Shown here: positions 50,106 through 58,917 of the stretch, piece by piece
Layout of the letters: each line of letters opens with the position of its first letter
Position numbering within the stretch: position 1 is the stretch's first letter
Origin: DASZVB01 sp036272055
GTDB taxonomy: Bacteria > Myxococcota_A > Polyangia > Polyangiales > Polyangiaceae
Assembly: GCA_036272055.1 (NCBI GenBank)
Contig: DATAZL010000001.1
Span: 91,038 to 155,037 of the forward strand
DNA length: 64,000 nucleotides
Direction of reading: 5' to 3'
Made by a program: the position numbers and the translations under genes
Notes under the pieces: generated by a model
Told to the model about the DNA's origin: nothing
Seen by the model: only the letters and a program-made list of their open reading frames with translations
Databases searched by the model: none

Positions 50106-51206
50106 TTGAAGTCGATGCTGGCGCGACTCCCCGCGTTCCGGCTCGGCAGGGCGCTCGGACGTCCGCTCGTGCTCCCGAGCACGCTCACCGTGAACGTGCT
50201 CTACGCGTGCAACTCGCGCTGCCGCACCTGCAAGATCTACGAGCACCACGCGAAGGTGCTGACGCTCGCCGAGTACGAGAAGATCTTCGCGAGCATCGGG
50301 ACGTCGCCGACCTGGGTGACGTTCACCGGCGGCGAGCCGTTCCTGCGCCCGGACCTCGCGGACGTCGTGCTCGCGTTCGACAAACATTGCCGGCCCGGCG
50401 TCATCAATATTCCCACCAACGGTAGCTTTCCGGAGCGCGTGCGCGAGGGCATCGCGCGGATCGCGCGCGCGATCGCGCCGCGGTCGGTCATCGTGAACCT
50501 CTCCGTCGACGAGCTCGGCAAGGCCCACGACGCGCTCCGTGGCCTCGACGGCAACTGGGAGCTCGCGATGCAGACCGCGAAGGTGCTGCGCGAGCTCCGC
50601 GAGCAGCACGACAACCTGGTGTTCGGCGTGAACACCGTGCTCTCGAAATTCAACGAGGATCGCTTCACCGAGATCGTCGCGCGGGTGGACGAGCTCGAGC
50701 CCGACTCCTACGTCGCAGAGGTCGCCGGACGGCGCGTCGAGCTCGGTACCGAGAACGCGGACTTCGCCCCTGCGCCGGAGAAGGTGCAGGCCGCGCTGCG
50801 CTTTCTGCGCTCACGCACGCGGCGAACGGGGCGCTTCATCGACGCCCTCGTCGCGTCGCTGCGCGCGGAATACTACGGCGTGCTCTCGCGACATACCGAG
50901 TCGCCGCGCGAGCTCCTGCCCTGCTACGCGGCGGTCACGTCCGCGCACATCATGCCGGAGGGCAAGGTGTGGGCGTGCTGCGTCCTCGGTGAGGAGATGG
51001 GAAATCTCCGCGACGAAGACTACGACTTTCCGTCGATCTGGTACGGCGCCGCCGCACGCACCATCCGCGCGCGCATCAAGCGCGAGCGCTGTCACTGCAC
51101 GCTCGCAAACCAGACGTACATGAACATGCTCATGGACCCTCGCTCGCTCGTCCGCGCCGGAACGCGCGCGACGTTGAAGCTCGCTGCAGCGCGGCTCTCC
51201 CCCTGA
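50106..51206 (+). CDS. Radical SAM protein with SPASM-like C-terminus
   Basis: About 366 residues from TTG 50106 (GAGGTG seven bases upstream), or 363 from ATG 50115. The [4Fe-4S] motif is CNSRCRTCKIY (Cx3Cx2C), then FTGGEPFLRPDL, NIPTNGSFPE and VNLSVDELG, all of the radical SAM barrel. The C-terminal part holds LLPCYAAVTSAHIMPEGKVW, then CCVLGEEMGNL and RCHC, Cys groups of a SPASM-like auxiliary cluster site. Such enzymes act on peptides or on cofactor, lipid or sugar precursors. It is followed one base later by a sugar-epimerase-like gene, suggesting a small-molecule or envelope pathway. Confidence 0.78.
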   Translation: MKSMLARLPAFRLGRALGRPLVLPSTLTVNVLYACNSRCRTCKIYEHHAKVLTLAEYEKIFASIGTSPTWVTFTGGEPFLRPDLADVVLAFDKHCRPGVINIPTNGSFPERVREGIARIARAIAPRSVIVNLSVDELGKAHDALRGLDGNWELAMQTAKVLRELREQHDNLVFGVNTVLSKFNEDRFTEIVARVDELEPDSYVAEVAGRRVELGTENADFAPAPEKVQAALRFLRSRTRRTGRFIDALVASLRAEYYGVLSRHTESPRELLPCYAAVTSAHIMPEGKVWACCVLGEEMGNLRDEDYDFPSIWYGAAARTIRARIKRERCHCTLANQTYMNMLMDPRSLVRAGTRATLKLAAARLSP

Positions 51207-51207
51207 T

Positions 51208-52197
51208 ATGGCGCGGGTCATGCTCACCGGAGCGACGGGGTTCGTCGGGCGACCCGTCGCGCACTCGCTCCACGCGCTCGGTCATTCGCTGATCGCGCTC
51301 GTGCGCGGCCCCGACCCGCAAGCGCGGCTCGATCGAGCTAAAATTCCGGCGAGTGCCGTCGGAGGAGACCTCGATGACACCGCGTCGCTTCACGCGGCGG
51401 TCGCGGGTGCCGACACGGTCGTGCACCTCGCGGCGGTCGTCGATCCCGCGTTGCAGGCGAACGCGCTCCGGGTGCTGCTCGTGAACCGCGATCTCACGAT
51501 GGAGCTCGCGCGCGTCGCCGAGTGCGAAGGAGTGCGCCGCTTCGTCTTCGTGAGCTCGATCGCCGCGATGGGGTTCTGGTCCGGGCTCGCGACGGCGACG
51601 AGCGCGTGCCGCCCCACGACGCCGTACGGTCGCGCGAAGCGAGAAGCGGAGCTCGCGCTCCTCGCGATGGCGCGCCCGGGGTTCGAGGTGGTGATCCTGA
51701 GGCCGCCCACGGTGTACGGCCCCGGCGAGGCGTACAATTTTCTCTCCCTGGTCCGCTCCGTCGCGAGCGGCGTGTTCCGCCTCATCGGGAGCGGCGCAAA
51801 CCGGTTTCCCCTCGCCACGACGGAAAACGTCGCCCGCGCCATCACCGCCGCCGTCGCCGGCACGCTCCCCGCAGGCGTCCACCTCGTCGCGGATCGCGAG
51901 CCGTACAGCCTCGCGCGCGTCCACGCCGCGATCGAAGTCGCGCTCGGCAAGCGACGCACCCGCATCACGCTCCCACCCGGCGCGGCGCGCGTGGCCGGCG
52001 CCGTCAACGAGGCCTTGCACCGGCTCTCGCCGTCCGTCCCGGTGATGCTGACGCGCGCCCGTGTGCGAACGCTCACCGTCGATCAACACTTCGACGTCGC
52101 ACCGCTTCTCGAAAGCGGCGTCGCCCTCGACGCGCCCCTCGAAGACTGGGTGACGCTCACCGTGAGAGACTACGAACGGCGTGGAGTGCTGGGGTGA
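51208..52197 (+). CDS. NAD-dependent epimerase/dehydratase (extended SDR)
   Basis: A 329-residue protein: nucleotide-binding TGATGFVGRPVAHSL (residues 6-20), GDLDDTASL, VVHLAAVVDPALQ, catalytic FVFVSSIAAMG and Y-x3-K in PYGRAKREAE, then VVILRPPTVYGPG. These are signatures of UDP-sugar epimerase/dihydroflavonol reductase-like enzymes. ATG one base after the radical SAM stop, so same operon. Precise substrate unknown; sugar nucleotide or polyketide-type ketone reduction are possible. Confidence 0.8.
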   Translation: MARVMLTGATGFVGRPVAHSLHALGHSLIALVRGPDPQARLDRAKIPASAVGGDLDDTASLHAAVAGADTVVHLAAVVDPALQANALRVLLVNRDLTMELARVAECEGVRRFVFVSSIAAMGFWSGLATATSACRPTTPYGRAKREAELALLAMARPGFEVVILRPPTVYGPGEAYNFLSLVRSVASGVFRLIGSGANRFPLATTENVARAITAAVAGTLPAGVHLVADREPYSLARVHAAIEVALGKRRTRITLPPGAARVAGAVNEALHRLSPSVPVMLTRARVRTLTVDQHFDVAPLLESGVALDAPLEDWVTLTVRDYERRGVLG

Positions 52198-52349
52198 AGG
52201 CGGTGCGGCCCCTCGCCCGTTTCGCACGCCCCTTTCTCGCGGAAAACTTTGCGGTGTACCGACGGAGTACATCGCAAATTTTTCCGCGGCACCCCGCCAT
52301 GAAAGCAAAGAAGGCAGCGACTCCGCAGCGTCGCGTGGCTCTCGGCAAG

Positions 52350-53480
52350 CTACCCGACGAAGTGCCCGAGCGCGAAAGCGTACGTGAACACCGAAAGGAG
52401 CGCGAAGGACGCAGCGCGCAACGTCAATTCCGTCTTGGACCCGGGGCGCCAGAGTCCGAGCAGCGCGAAGAGCGGGACCACGGCGAGGACTTCGCGCCCG
52501 ACGCTGTCCTGGCCGAGTGATATGGCCATCAGAGTGGTCATTATTGCGTAGGCGCCTGCGACGGGGCCGAGGCGGCGCGACGCTTTCCACGCCGCGTAGA
52601 GAAGCGGCACCGGTAGGAAGGCGCGGAACGCGTCGACGAATTGACGGAAGAGCTCGTCGTGCCAGCCGGGGACGCCCATCGCGGCTCCGACGCCCCAGCC
52701 GATGCGCTGCGCGGTGACGAGCGCGAAGGGACTGCCCTGAGTCACCCAGAGATAGACGGCGAAGGCGCCGAGGGCGACGGGCGGCGCGCACAGCGGTAGG
52801 AGATCGACGAAGCGCGCGCGACGGGAACGGAAGAGCCCCCAGGCGGACGCGACGGCGAGAAGGATCCCCATTGGACGGGTCAGCGTCGCGAGCGACGCGA
52901 AGAGAGCGACCCTGGCGGGCTCCTCGCGATCGGCGGCGCGGAGGGCGAGCGCACACCACAGAAAATAGACGGACTCCGAGTACCCGGCGTCGAGGAAGAA
53001 AGAGAACGGATAGAGAAGGAGCAGGACCGAGGCGCGCTCCGCGGCGGCGAGACCGGCGCGCGCGTCGACCCACGACCAGAGAACGACGACGGCAGCGACG
53101 AGCGCGGCGTTCGAGAGCCAGAAGCCGGCGAGCGCCGCGCTCCCGAAGAGCGGCGTGGCGAGGGCGATGAGCGCCGGGAAGCCCGGCAGGAACGCGACGT
53201 TCGACGCATGGTGTGCGTCGAAGACGTAGCCGTCCTGGACGACCGACACGTACCACCAGGCGTCCCAGCGGAGCACGCCGGAGAGCGTCGATTCGCCGAA
53301 CTCGCGGAGCGCGCTCGGGTGAAACCGCGGGTGCCTCGTGTGCACGGCGTAGTCGACGACGCCCCAGAGCACCGCACGCGTCCACACGACGTGGAGGAGC
53401 ACCCGGACGAGCGAACGCACCCGGAGCGAAGACGTAAAGGCCGGCGTGACCGGGACCTCGCTCCGAGTCTCGATGCTCAT
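52350..53480 (-). CDS. PIG-V-like membrane glycosyltransferase
   Basis: A 376-residue polytopic protein with about nine hydrophobic segments. The luminal/periplasmic motif LRWDAWWYVSVVQDGYVF followed by FLPGFPALIALATPLF matches the GT-C fold, PIG-V mannosyltransferase-like pattern (W-D-x-x-W-Y...FxPxxP), with the WD acid as probable catalytic base. LLLLYPFSFFLDAGYSESVY is also typical. It probably transfers a sugar from a polyprenyl-phosphate donor in the inner membrane. The start is divergent from the SGNH hydrolase gene by 40 bases. Confidence 0.72.
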   Translation of the reverse strand: MSIETRSEVPVTPAFTSSLRVRSLVRVLLHVVWTRAVLWGVVDYAVHTRHPRFHPSALREFGESTLSGVLRWDAWWYVSVVQDGYVFDAHHASNVAFLPGFPALIALATPLFGSAALAGFWLSNAALVAAVVVLWSWVDARAGLAAAERASVLLLLYPFSFFLDAGYSESVYFLWCALALRAADREEPARVALFASLATLTRPMGILLAVASAWGLFRSRRARFVDLLPLCAPPVALGAFAVYLWVTQGSPFALVTAQRIGWGVGAAMGVPGWHDELFRQFVDAFRAFLPVPLLYAAWKASRRLGPVAGAYAIMTTLMAISLGQDSVGREVLAVVPLFALLGLWRPGSKTELTLRAASFALLSVFTYAFALGHFVG

Positions 53481-53520
53481 GACGAGACGAGGCTACACTC
53501 TCGTCCCGCCGCGGACTCGC

Positions 53521-54567
53521 ATGAATAAGGAGCTGGAACAGCGCGCCGATGCCGTCGAGGGAAAGCTCGTCCTCGCCGCTGCCGTCGTCCGGCATCGCTT
53601 CGAGCGGCACCGGGCTGACCTGCTCCTCGCCGTGGGCGGCGTGCTCCTCGCGCTCCTAGTGGGCGAGGCCATGCTGCGGGCGTACTACTCCGTTCGCACG
53701 GAGCGCGAGCTCTCGCGCATGAAGCAGAGCGACGCGCCCGAGCACATCGATACCGCCGCCGGGCACCTCGCTCCCGGGGTGCGGCTCTCGGCGCTGCCGG
53801 GGGTGCTCTATGAGCTCCGCCCCGATCTTCGCGGTACGTACGACGGACACCGCTACCGGAGCGATCGTCATGGGTTTCGCGAGGACCGCGACGTCGCGGT
53901 CGTGAAGCCGCCGGGCGTGAAGCGGCTCCTCGGCATCGGCGATTCGTGGATGTGGGGCATGGGCGTCGACAATGGCGAGACGTACCTGGACCGGCTCGGT
54001 GAAACGCTCGACGGCGTCGACATCGTGAACACCGCGGTGTGGGGCTACGACGTCGAGCAGGAGGTCGCGACGCTCCGCTTCAAGGGGCTCGCGTTCCGTC
54101 CGGACGTCGTGGTCGTGGGACTCTGCGGCAATGACCGCGAATATCCGACGTTCCTGTCGCGACAGCTGTTCACGGGCGCGGGCCACTCGTATCTGTGGCG
54201 CGAGCTCGCGACGCGGTTCTTCGACGGCGCGCAGGCCGCGCCGCTCGAGCAGATGCCGTTCGCGGCGTTCCTCGCTGCGTACGCGGAGCTCGCCGAGCTG
54301 TCGCGGGCCAACGACTTCGAGGTCGTCGTGTTCAGTGAGTGCTTCGGCGTCGCGGACCCACGACGCATGCACCCGAGCTGCCGGCTCGGGCACGCCGCCG
54401 AGTGGCGACAGTTCCTCGAGAAGCTCGACGCTTGGGGGTTTCATCGCTGTCCGTGGAACATCGACGCGATACCGCAGAATGCGCCGCCGGTCGGGCACGC
54501 GACGGCAGACGGAAATCGCGCTCTCGCGTCGGTGATCGCGGCTTGCGTCGCGCCGCTCCTTCGCTGA
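53521..54567 (+). CDS. SGNH/GDSL-type hydrolase, membrane anchored
   Basis: A 348-residue protein from ATG 53521. A hydrophobic anchor (LLLAVGGVLLALLVGEAMLR, about residues 40-60) is followed by an extracytoplasmic SGNH domain: GDSWMWGMG (block I, Ser nucleophile), NTAVWGYDVEQE (block II Gly), VGLCGNDREYP (block III Asn) and a C-terminal GHATADGN (His, block V). Such enzymes remove or transfer acetyl groups on surface glycans. It is located in a group with another SGNH protein, a GH99-like domain and membrane glycosyltransferases. Confidence 0.75.
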   Translation: MNKELEQRADAVEGKLVLAAAVVRHRFERHRADLLLAVGGVLLALLVGEAMLRAYYSVRTERELSRMKQSDAPEHIDTAAGHLAPGVRLSALPGVLYELRPDLRGTYDGHRYRSDRHGFREDRDVAVVKPPGVKRLLGIGDSWMWGMGVDNGETYLDRLGETLDGVDIVNTAVWGYDVEQEVATLRFKGLAFRPDVVVVGLCGNDREYPTFLSRQLFTGAGHSYLWRELATRFFDGAQAAPLEQMPFAAFLAAYAELAELSRANDFEVVVFSECFGVADPRRMHPSCRLGHAAEWRQFLEKLDAWGFHRCPWNIDAIPQNAPPVGHATADGNRALASVIAACVAPLLR

Positions 54568-54642
54568 GCGTGCGGCAAGGCAGAGGCGGCCGATGCGGCT
54601 TGACGAGCGCCGACGCGGGCCGCGACAATCCGCGGGCGCCGC

Positions 54643-55737
54643 ATGCAAGCTTCGACGACCACCGACAGCGGCGAACGGACGACCGCGACGCGCACGCCGG
54701 CCATCGACGGAGCGGCCGCGGCGCGCCTCATGGCGTCGGCGCGACGCTCGTACGCCATCGCGGAGCTCGTGCAAGAGCGGCGCCTCATCGGCAACGTCGA
54801 TTCCGCGATCCCGGCGCACCGTGCGCTGTCGGAGCTGTTCGAGCTCGCGCTACGTCTCAACGGTGACGACGTTCCCGCCGACTTCACGGAGCGGAGCGCG
54901 CGCGTCCTCGTGCTCGCCGCGACGGAGCATCTCGTCACCGACGATCGCGCGGACGATCTCGCGCTGCTCCACGCGATGCGCGAGCGCGTCGTGAAGAGCG
55001 AAGGCGACGTGACCGGCGCGGAAGATCGCCGCTACGACCGTGCCTTCGTGCGCGCCGCGGAGTGGTTCGACGGGATCGAGTCGTATCTCGAGCAGCACTA
55101 TCCGCCGGCCGAATCACGCTGGACCCGGCGCGCACGCTGGGGGCTCGGCGTGGCTGCCGTCTTCGCCCTGGGCGTGGTCATCGGGCGACACGTTCGGCCA
55201 GAGGGTGCGTCAGTGACGGAAGTACCTCTGCCGCCGACGAACCTCGTCGCGATGGGAGCCCCCCCTACCCCTCCACCACTTTCCGCGCTCGAGACACCGG
55301 CGCGTCTCGTCGTCACCGACGCCCATGTCACGTGCAAAGGCTGCTGGCCCGTCGAGGGCTCGCTCTCGACGCCCTACGCATGGACGAGCGGCAAGATAGA
55401 GCTCGTCGTGCGCGGCCTCGTCGCGCGCCGGCGCTACCGCGTCACGCTCGGCATCACCGACGCGGGGCACGTCGAGCGATTGCGCTTCGAGCCGACCAGC
55501 GGCGACGCGTCGACCGAAGTGACGCTCGACAAGGGTGAGGCAACGAGCACCGTGCCGCTCACCGCCGACGGCGACGGGACGCTCACCTTCGGCGTCAGCA
55601 TGAACGCCTGGAAGCCCTCCGAGCACGTGAAGGGTTCGAGTGACGCCCGGGAGCTCGGGGTCGCGCTCGCCGACGTGCGCATCGCGGACGCGCCGGAGCA
55701 CGGGGCGCCGTCCGCGTCGGCGTCCGCCTCGCCTTAG
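54643..55737 (+). CDS. Single-pass membrane protein, unknown function
   Basis: A 364-residue protein from ATG 54643. The N-terminal 165 residues are helical and soluble (ALSELFELALRLNGDDVPAD, LATEHLV-type helices), then one transmembrane segment (WGLGVAAVFALGVVIGRHV, about 166-184), a Pro-rich linker, and a C-terminal beta domain with CKGCWPVEGSLSTPYAWTSG, GLVARRRYRVTLGI and FGVSMNAWKPSEHVKGSSDA. This C-terminal domain closely resembles the C-terminal part of the convergent SGNH/GH99-like protein (which ends in a similar WTPHERFGSDDARALGLAL block), so both may bind the same ligand. The layout resembles anti-sigma factors, but no zinc motif is seen. Confidence 0.6.
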   Translation: MQASTTTDSGERTTATRTPAIDGAAAARLMASARRSYAIAELVQERRLIGNVDSAIPAHRALSELFELALRLNGDDVPADFTERSARVLVLAATEHLVTDDRADDLALLHAMRERVVKSEGDVTGAEDRRYDRAFVRAAEWFDGIESYLEQHYPPAESRWTRRARWGLGVAAVFALGVVIGRHVRPEGASVTEVPLPPTNLVAMGAPPTPPPLSALETPARLVVTDAHVTCKGCWPVEGSLSTPYAWTSGKIELVVRGLVARRRYRVTLGITDAGHVERLRFEPTSGDASTEVTLDKGEATSTVPLTADGDGTLTFGVSMNAWKPSEHVKGSSDARELGVALADVRIADAPEHGAPSASASASP

Positions 55738-58688
55738 TGTGCGCCGCGTGGCGTGCTCGTGCCCTCGACGCGATCGAGCGTGACGAGGCGTAGAGCGAGA
55801 CCGAGCGCGCGCGCGTCGTCGGAGCCGAAGCGCTCGTGCGGTGTCCAGGTCGGCGTCTTCAACACGATGGTCAATGTGCCGTCGTGCGCGACGGTGAGCG
55901 GGCCGGGCAGCGTCGCGGTCCGTCCCGGCGTGAGCACGACGCGCTCGAGGTGCTCCGCGTCGGCGCCGAGGTCGACATTGCCGAAGCCGGCCGTGTCGCG
56001 AAACGTGAGCATCACCTTGTGACGGATCCCCGGCGTGAGCCCCGAGATCGTCACCTTCGCTCGCTCCTTCGTCCAGCTGAAGGCGTTCGCCGGCGCATCC
56101 TCGACGTCCCAGAAACCGTCGAGCTTCACCGCGGGTGCGTCGACACGAAAGTTCAGCCGCTCCGACGTCTCGAGCGGATACCGCGCCACGCCGGTGAGCA
56201 CGAGCGGCTTCGCACCCGCGTCCTTGCAGCTCGCCGTCGCGGGCACACGTTCGAGCACGAGCTTCACCTTGCGCACGTCCTTCGACAGCGGCGCGTCGCG
56301 GAGGATGGAGAGCTGGGTGACGTCGGTCGGAAATGTCACCGGGGCGGCTCCGTCGAGCGTCACCGCGAGACCCGCGCAGTGGTCGAACGACGGCGCATGT
56401 CCAATGCCGACGACGAAGGCGTGCTCACCGTCCGCGTCGAGAGTCAGCTCCGCGCGCCCGGTGAGCGTCGCACGCCCCTGCCCCGCCGATTCAAGGCCCT
56501 TCGCCGCGAGCGCCGGATCGTCCATCGTGACCCACGCGACCTTCTCTTCGTGCGGATTTTCCCGCGGTTCGAGCGCGTCGACGAGCCGCGGCCCGTCCGT
56601 CGCCGGGAGAGGACGACCGTCCTTGAAGCGCCGCGCGAGGATCCGGTTGAGCAGCAGATAGCGGTCACCCTGCTCGACCGTGGGCTCGATCTGCGTCTGC
56701 TCGAAGTATTCGTTGAAGCCGTAGACGAGCGCAATGTCCGGATCGACGTCGAAGACGCGCTGCCACTGCTCCACGAAGGTCTTCCCGCCGAGTCGCGGGA
56801 GATACGGCGCGACCTGCGGCTGCCGCTCGAGACGCCAGTCGTTGTACCCGGGCGTCACGCTCACGAAGCGTCGATCGGTCACCGCCTGCGGCGCGGTGTC
56901 CCAGAACGGAACGAGCTCCCGCGCGCGGTCCCAGTTCTGCCACTGCTCGTGCGACACCCAGTATGGTCGGAGGATGGTGTAGCGGGGGTCGTCGATCGGC
57001 GTCGGCGGGGAGTAGATGCCGACCAGTGGCTTCCCGCCCACCTCGACGTAGGCGTCGCGGTACGGCTCGACGAAGCGGGTCCAGATCTGGTCGAGCTGAC
57101 GCCGCGTGACCTCGGCCCAGCGCTCGTTCGTCGCGATGTCCGCCTCGCCGACGAAGATGTCCGACAGCACGGCGAACTTCACGTTGCCGTAGCCACGCCG
57201 CCTTCGCTCGGCGATCGCCTTCACCAGGGCGTCGACCGCGGCGTTGTTGAAGCGGCTCTCCGGGTTGTGATCGGCAAGCAGCTCGATCATGAAGAAATCT
57301 ATCTCGCCGCGTTCCGCGTCGCGGAGCTGCCGCTCGATACGCGCCGGATCGGTCGAGAGATACGGCCCGCCCGCCGGCGTGTAGTCGGTGAACGAGCTCC
57401 AGTCCTCGCCGCGATACCAGGGGTAGAAATACGCGCCGACCCGTCGCGTTTTCTGCGGCGCGGTGCTCCTCTCGGGCGTCGCTTGCTTGCCGCCGAGCGC
57501 CGGGACGACGACCTCCGCGAGGCGCTCTCCGACGCGCTGGTGCCCGAGCCGGCTCAGGTGGATGTCTTCCGGCAGATACATCGACTCGCCGCGTTCGACG
57601 GCCGCGCGAAGCTCGCTCTCCGGATCGACGTAGGCGATCGAGTGCGCCTTCGCGTAGTCGGCGAGACGCTGCGCGGTGTGCCCGCGGTCGAGCGTGCCGC
57701 ACGCCTTCTGACTGGTCGCGACGTCGGCACCACAGAAACGCTCTCGCGCCGCCGTCCACGAACCGTCCTCGACGCTCATGCGACTCGGAATACGGAGAAG
57801 AACGACCTTGCCGTGACGGTCCGCGACGAAGCGAAGCATCCGGTCGAGCAGGATCTCGCTGACGTGAAAGTCGTCGTCGTAGCGATTGCTGAACGCCTGC
57901 AAGAAGCGACGGCGCGCCTCGTCCTCGACCATGCGCGAGAGCGGCGCATTCGCGAGTCCGTGTGCCGCGAGTCGCGCATCGACGGCTGCGACCTCCGCCG
58001 CGACCGACGAACGGAGCGTGCGCTGGCGGAAGAAGCGCACCAGCGCCGAGTGACGGAAGGCGGAATCGCGGAAAACCTGGCTCTGGAGGCCGTTGCGATA
58101 GGCGCTCACCGCGTCCTTCGAGATCGCGCCGGTCTCCGGGAAGACGCCGTTGTTCGGGTTCCAGACGATGTTCTCGTCGATGTCGTTGTCCTCGGAGAAC
58201 TGGAGCACCACGAGATCCGGCCTCACGTCGTCGTAGAGCTTCCGGAGGAGCACGTCCTGGTGAACCTGGCTCGTGTAGCTGAGCCCCGCGTCGTACACGC
58301 CGGCGTGCGACAACCCACCTAGCCGGAGCGAGCGCTCGAGCTCGGCGGTGAACGTATCGTTCTGCTCGACGCCCCAGCCGAACGTGAACGAGTCTCCCAC
58401 GTCGAGCACACGCGGCGACTCCGACGCCGCGTGGTCGCGATCGCGAAGCCCCGCGTGATTCGTGCACACCGAGACGAGGTACGGGCCGTCGACCCGTCCC
58501 ATCGGGTTACACACATCGGGCGTGAGGAGCCGGAGCAGCGGATGATCGGCCCGAAAACCCGATGCCGCGGCGTCGGGCAGCGGTGCGGCCCCCGAGAGAC
58601 GGAGCGCGAGCTCGACGACGCTGAGCGTGAAGAGCACCGACGCAACGACGAGGAGAACGCGTCCAACGACTCTTCTCGACGCGGTCAT
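55734..58688 (-). CDS. SGNH hydrolase fused to a GH99-like (WbsX-type) domain
   Basis: A 984-residue protein. An N-terminal anchor (VLLVVASVLFTLSVVELALR) is followed by an SGNH domain: VLDVGDSFTFGWGVE (Ser), VYDAGLSYTSQVH, LQFSEDNDIDEN, and IHLSRLGHQRVGERL (His). From about residue 430, RRVGAYFYPWYRGEDWSSFT begins a glycoside hydrolase 99/WbsX-like domain (DFFMIELLADHN, VSVTPGYNDW, LVYGFNEYFE). The C-terminal 230 residues are beta-rich. WbsX-like domains occur with O-antigen and exopolysaccharide loci. The combination suggests a surface enzyme that deacylates and cleaves or binds a mannose-type glycan; activity is inferred. Confidence 0.75.
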   Translation of the reverse strand: MTASRRVVGRVLLVVASVLFTLSVVELALRLSGAAPLPDAAASGFRADHPLLRLLTPDVCNPMGRVDGPYLVSVCTNHAGLRDRDHAASESPRVLDVGDSFTFGWGVEQNDTFTAELERSLRLGGLSHAGVYDAGLSYTSQVHQDVLLRKLYDDVRPDLVVLQFSEDNDIDENIVWNPNNGVFPETGAISKDAVSAYRNGLQSQVFRDSAFRHSALVRFFRQRTLRSSVAAEVAAVDARLAAHGLANAPLSRMVEDEARRRFLQAFSNRYDDDFHVSEILLDRMLRFVADRHGKVVLLRIPSRMSVEDGSWTAARERFCGADVATSQKACGTLDRGHTAQRLADYAKAHSIAYVDPESELRAAVERGESMYLPEDIHLSRLGHQRVGERLAEVVVPALGGKQATPERSTAPQKTRRVGAYFYPWYRGEDWSSFTDYTPAGGPYLSTDPARIERQLRDAERGEIDFFMIELLADHNPESRFNNAAVDALVKAIAERRRRGYGNVKFAVLSDIFVGEADIATNERWAEVTRRQLDQIWTRFVEPYRDAYVEVGGKPLVGIYSPPTPIDDPRYTILRPYWVSHEQWQNWDRARELVPFWDTAPQAVTDRRFVSVTPGYNDWRLERQPQVAPYLPRLGGKTFVEQWQRVFDVDPDIALVYGFNEYFEQTQIEPTVEQGDRYLLLNRILARRFKDGRPLPATDGPRLVDALEPRENPHEEKVAWVTMDDPALAAKGLESAGQGRATLTGRAELTLDADGEHAFVVGIGHAPSFDHCAGLAVTLDGAAPVTFPTDVTQLSILRDAPLSKDVRKVKLVLERVPATASCKDAGAKPLVLTGVARYPLETSERLNFRVDAPAVKLDGFWDVEDAPANAFSWTKERAKVTISGLTPGIRHKVMLTFRDTAGFGNVDLGADAEHLERVVLTPGRTATLPGPLTVAHDGTLTIVLKTPTWTPHERFGSDDARALGLALRLVTLDRVEGTSTPRGAH

Positions 58689-58758
58689 CTACCCCGGTTT
58701 CTGTACCGTGCCTCGCCCCTGTACCAAAGGGTCTTCGTCGAAGTAAGCTCGGGGGAGC

Positions 58759-58917
58759 GTGTCGAAGGGAGCCATCGTACGCGATCTCGTGCGCTTCCTC
58801 GCGCGACGAAAGCGTTACTGGCTGCTCCCGATGGCGCTCACGCTGCTCGCGCTCGGGCTGCTCCTCGTGCTGACCGAGGGGTCCGCCGTCGCGCCGTTCA
58901 TCTACACGCTGTTCTGA
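58759..58917 (+). CDS. DUF5989-type small membrane protein
   Basis: A 52-residue protein, GTG start with GGGGGAG just upstream. Sequence features: RFLARRKRYWLLPMAL, one hydrophobic helix (TLLALGLLLVLTEGSA), and the ending APFIYTLF. This is the usual form of DUF5989 proteins, tiny single-pass proteins found beside membrane SGNH or glycan-acyl genes. It is divergent from the SGNH/GH99-like gene by 70 bases and overlaps the 3' end of the convergent YfhO-like gene by 16 bases. Function unknown. Confidence 0.8.
   Translation: MSKGAIVRDLVRFLARRKRYWLLPMALTLLALGLLLVLTEGSAVAPFIYTLF

Noticed and set aside
54643..55737. Anti-sigma factor
   Set aside because: One transmembrane helix between a cytoplasmic-type and an extracellular domain is suggestive, but no HxxxCxxC motif and no sigma-factor gene is adjacent.
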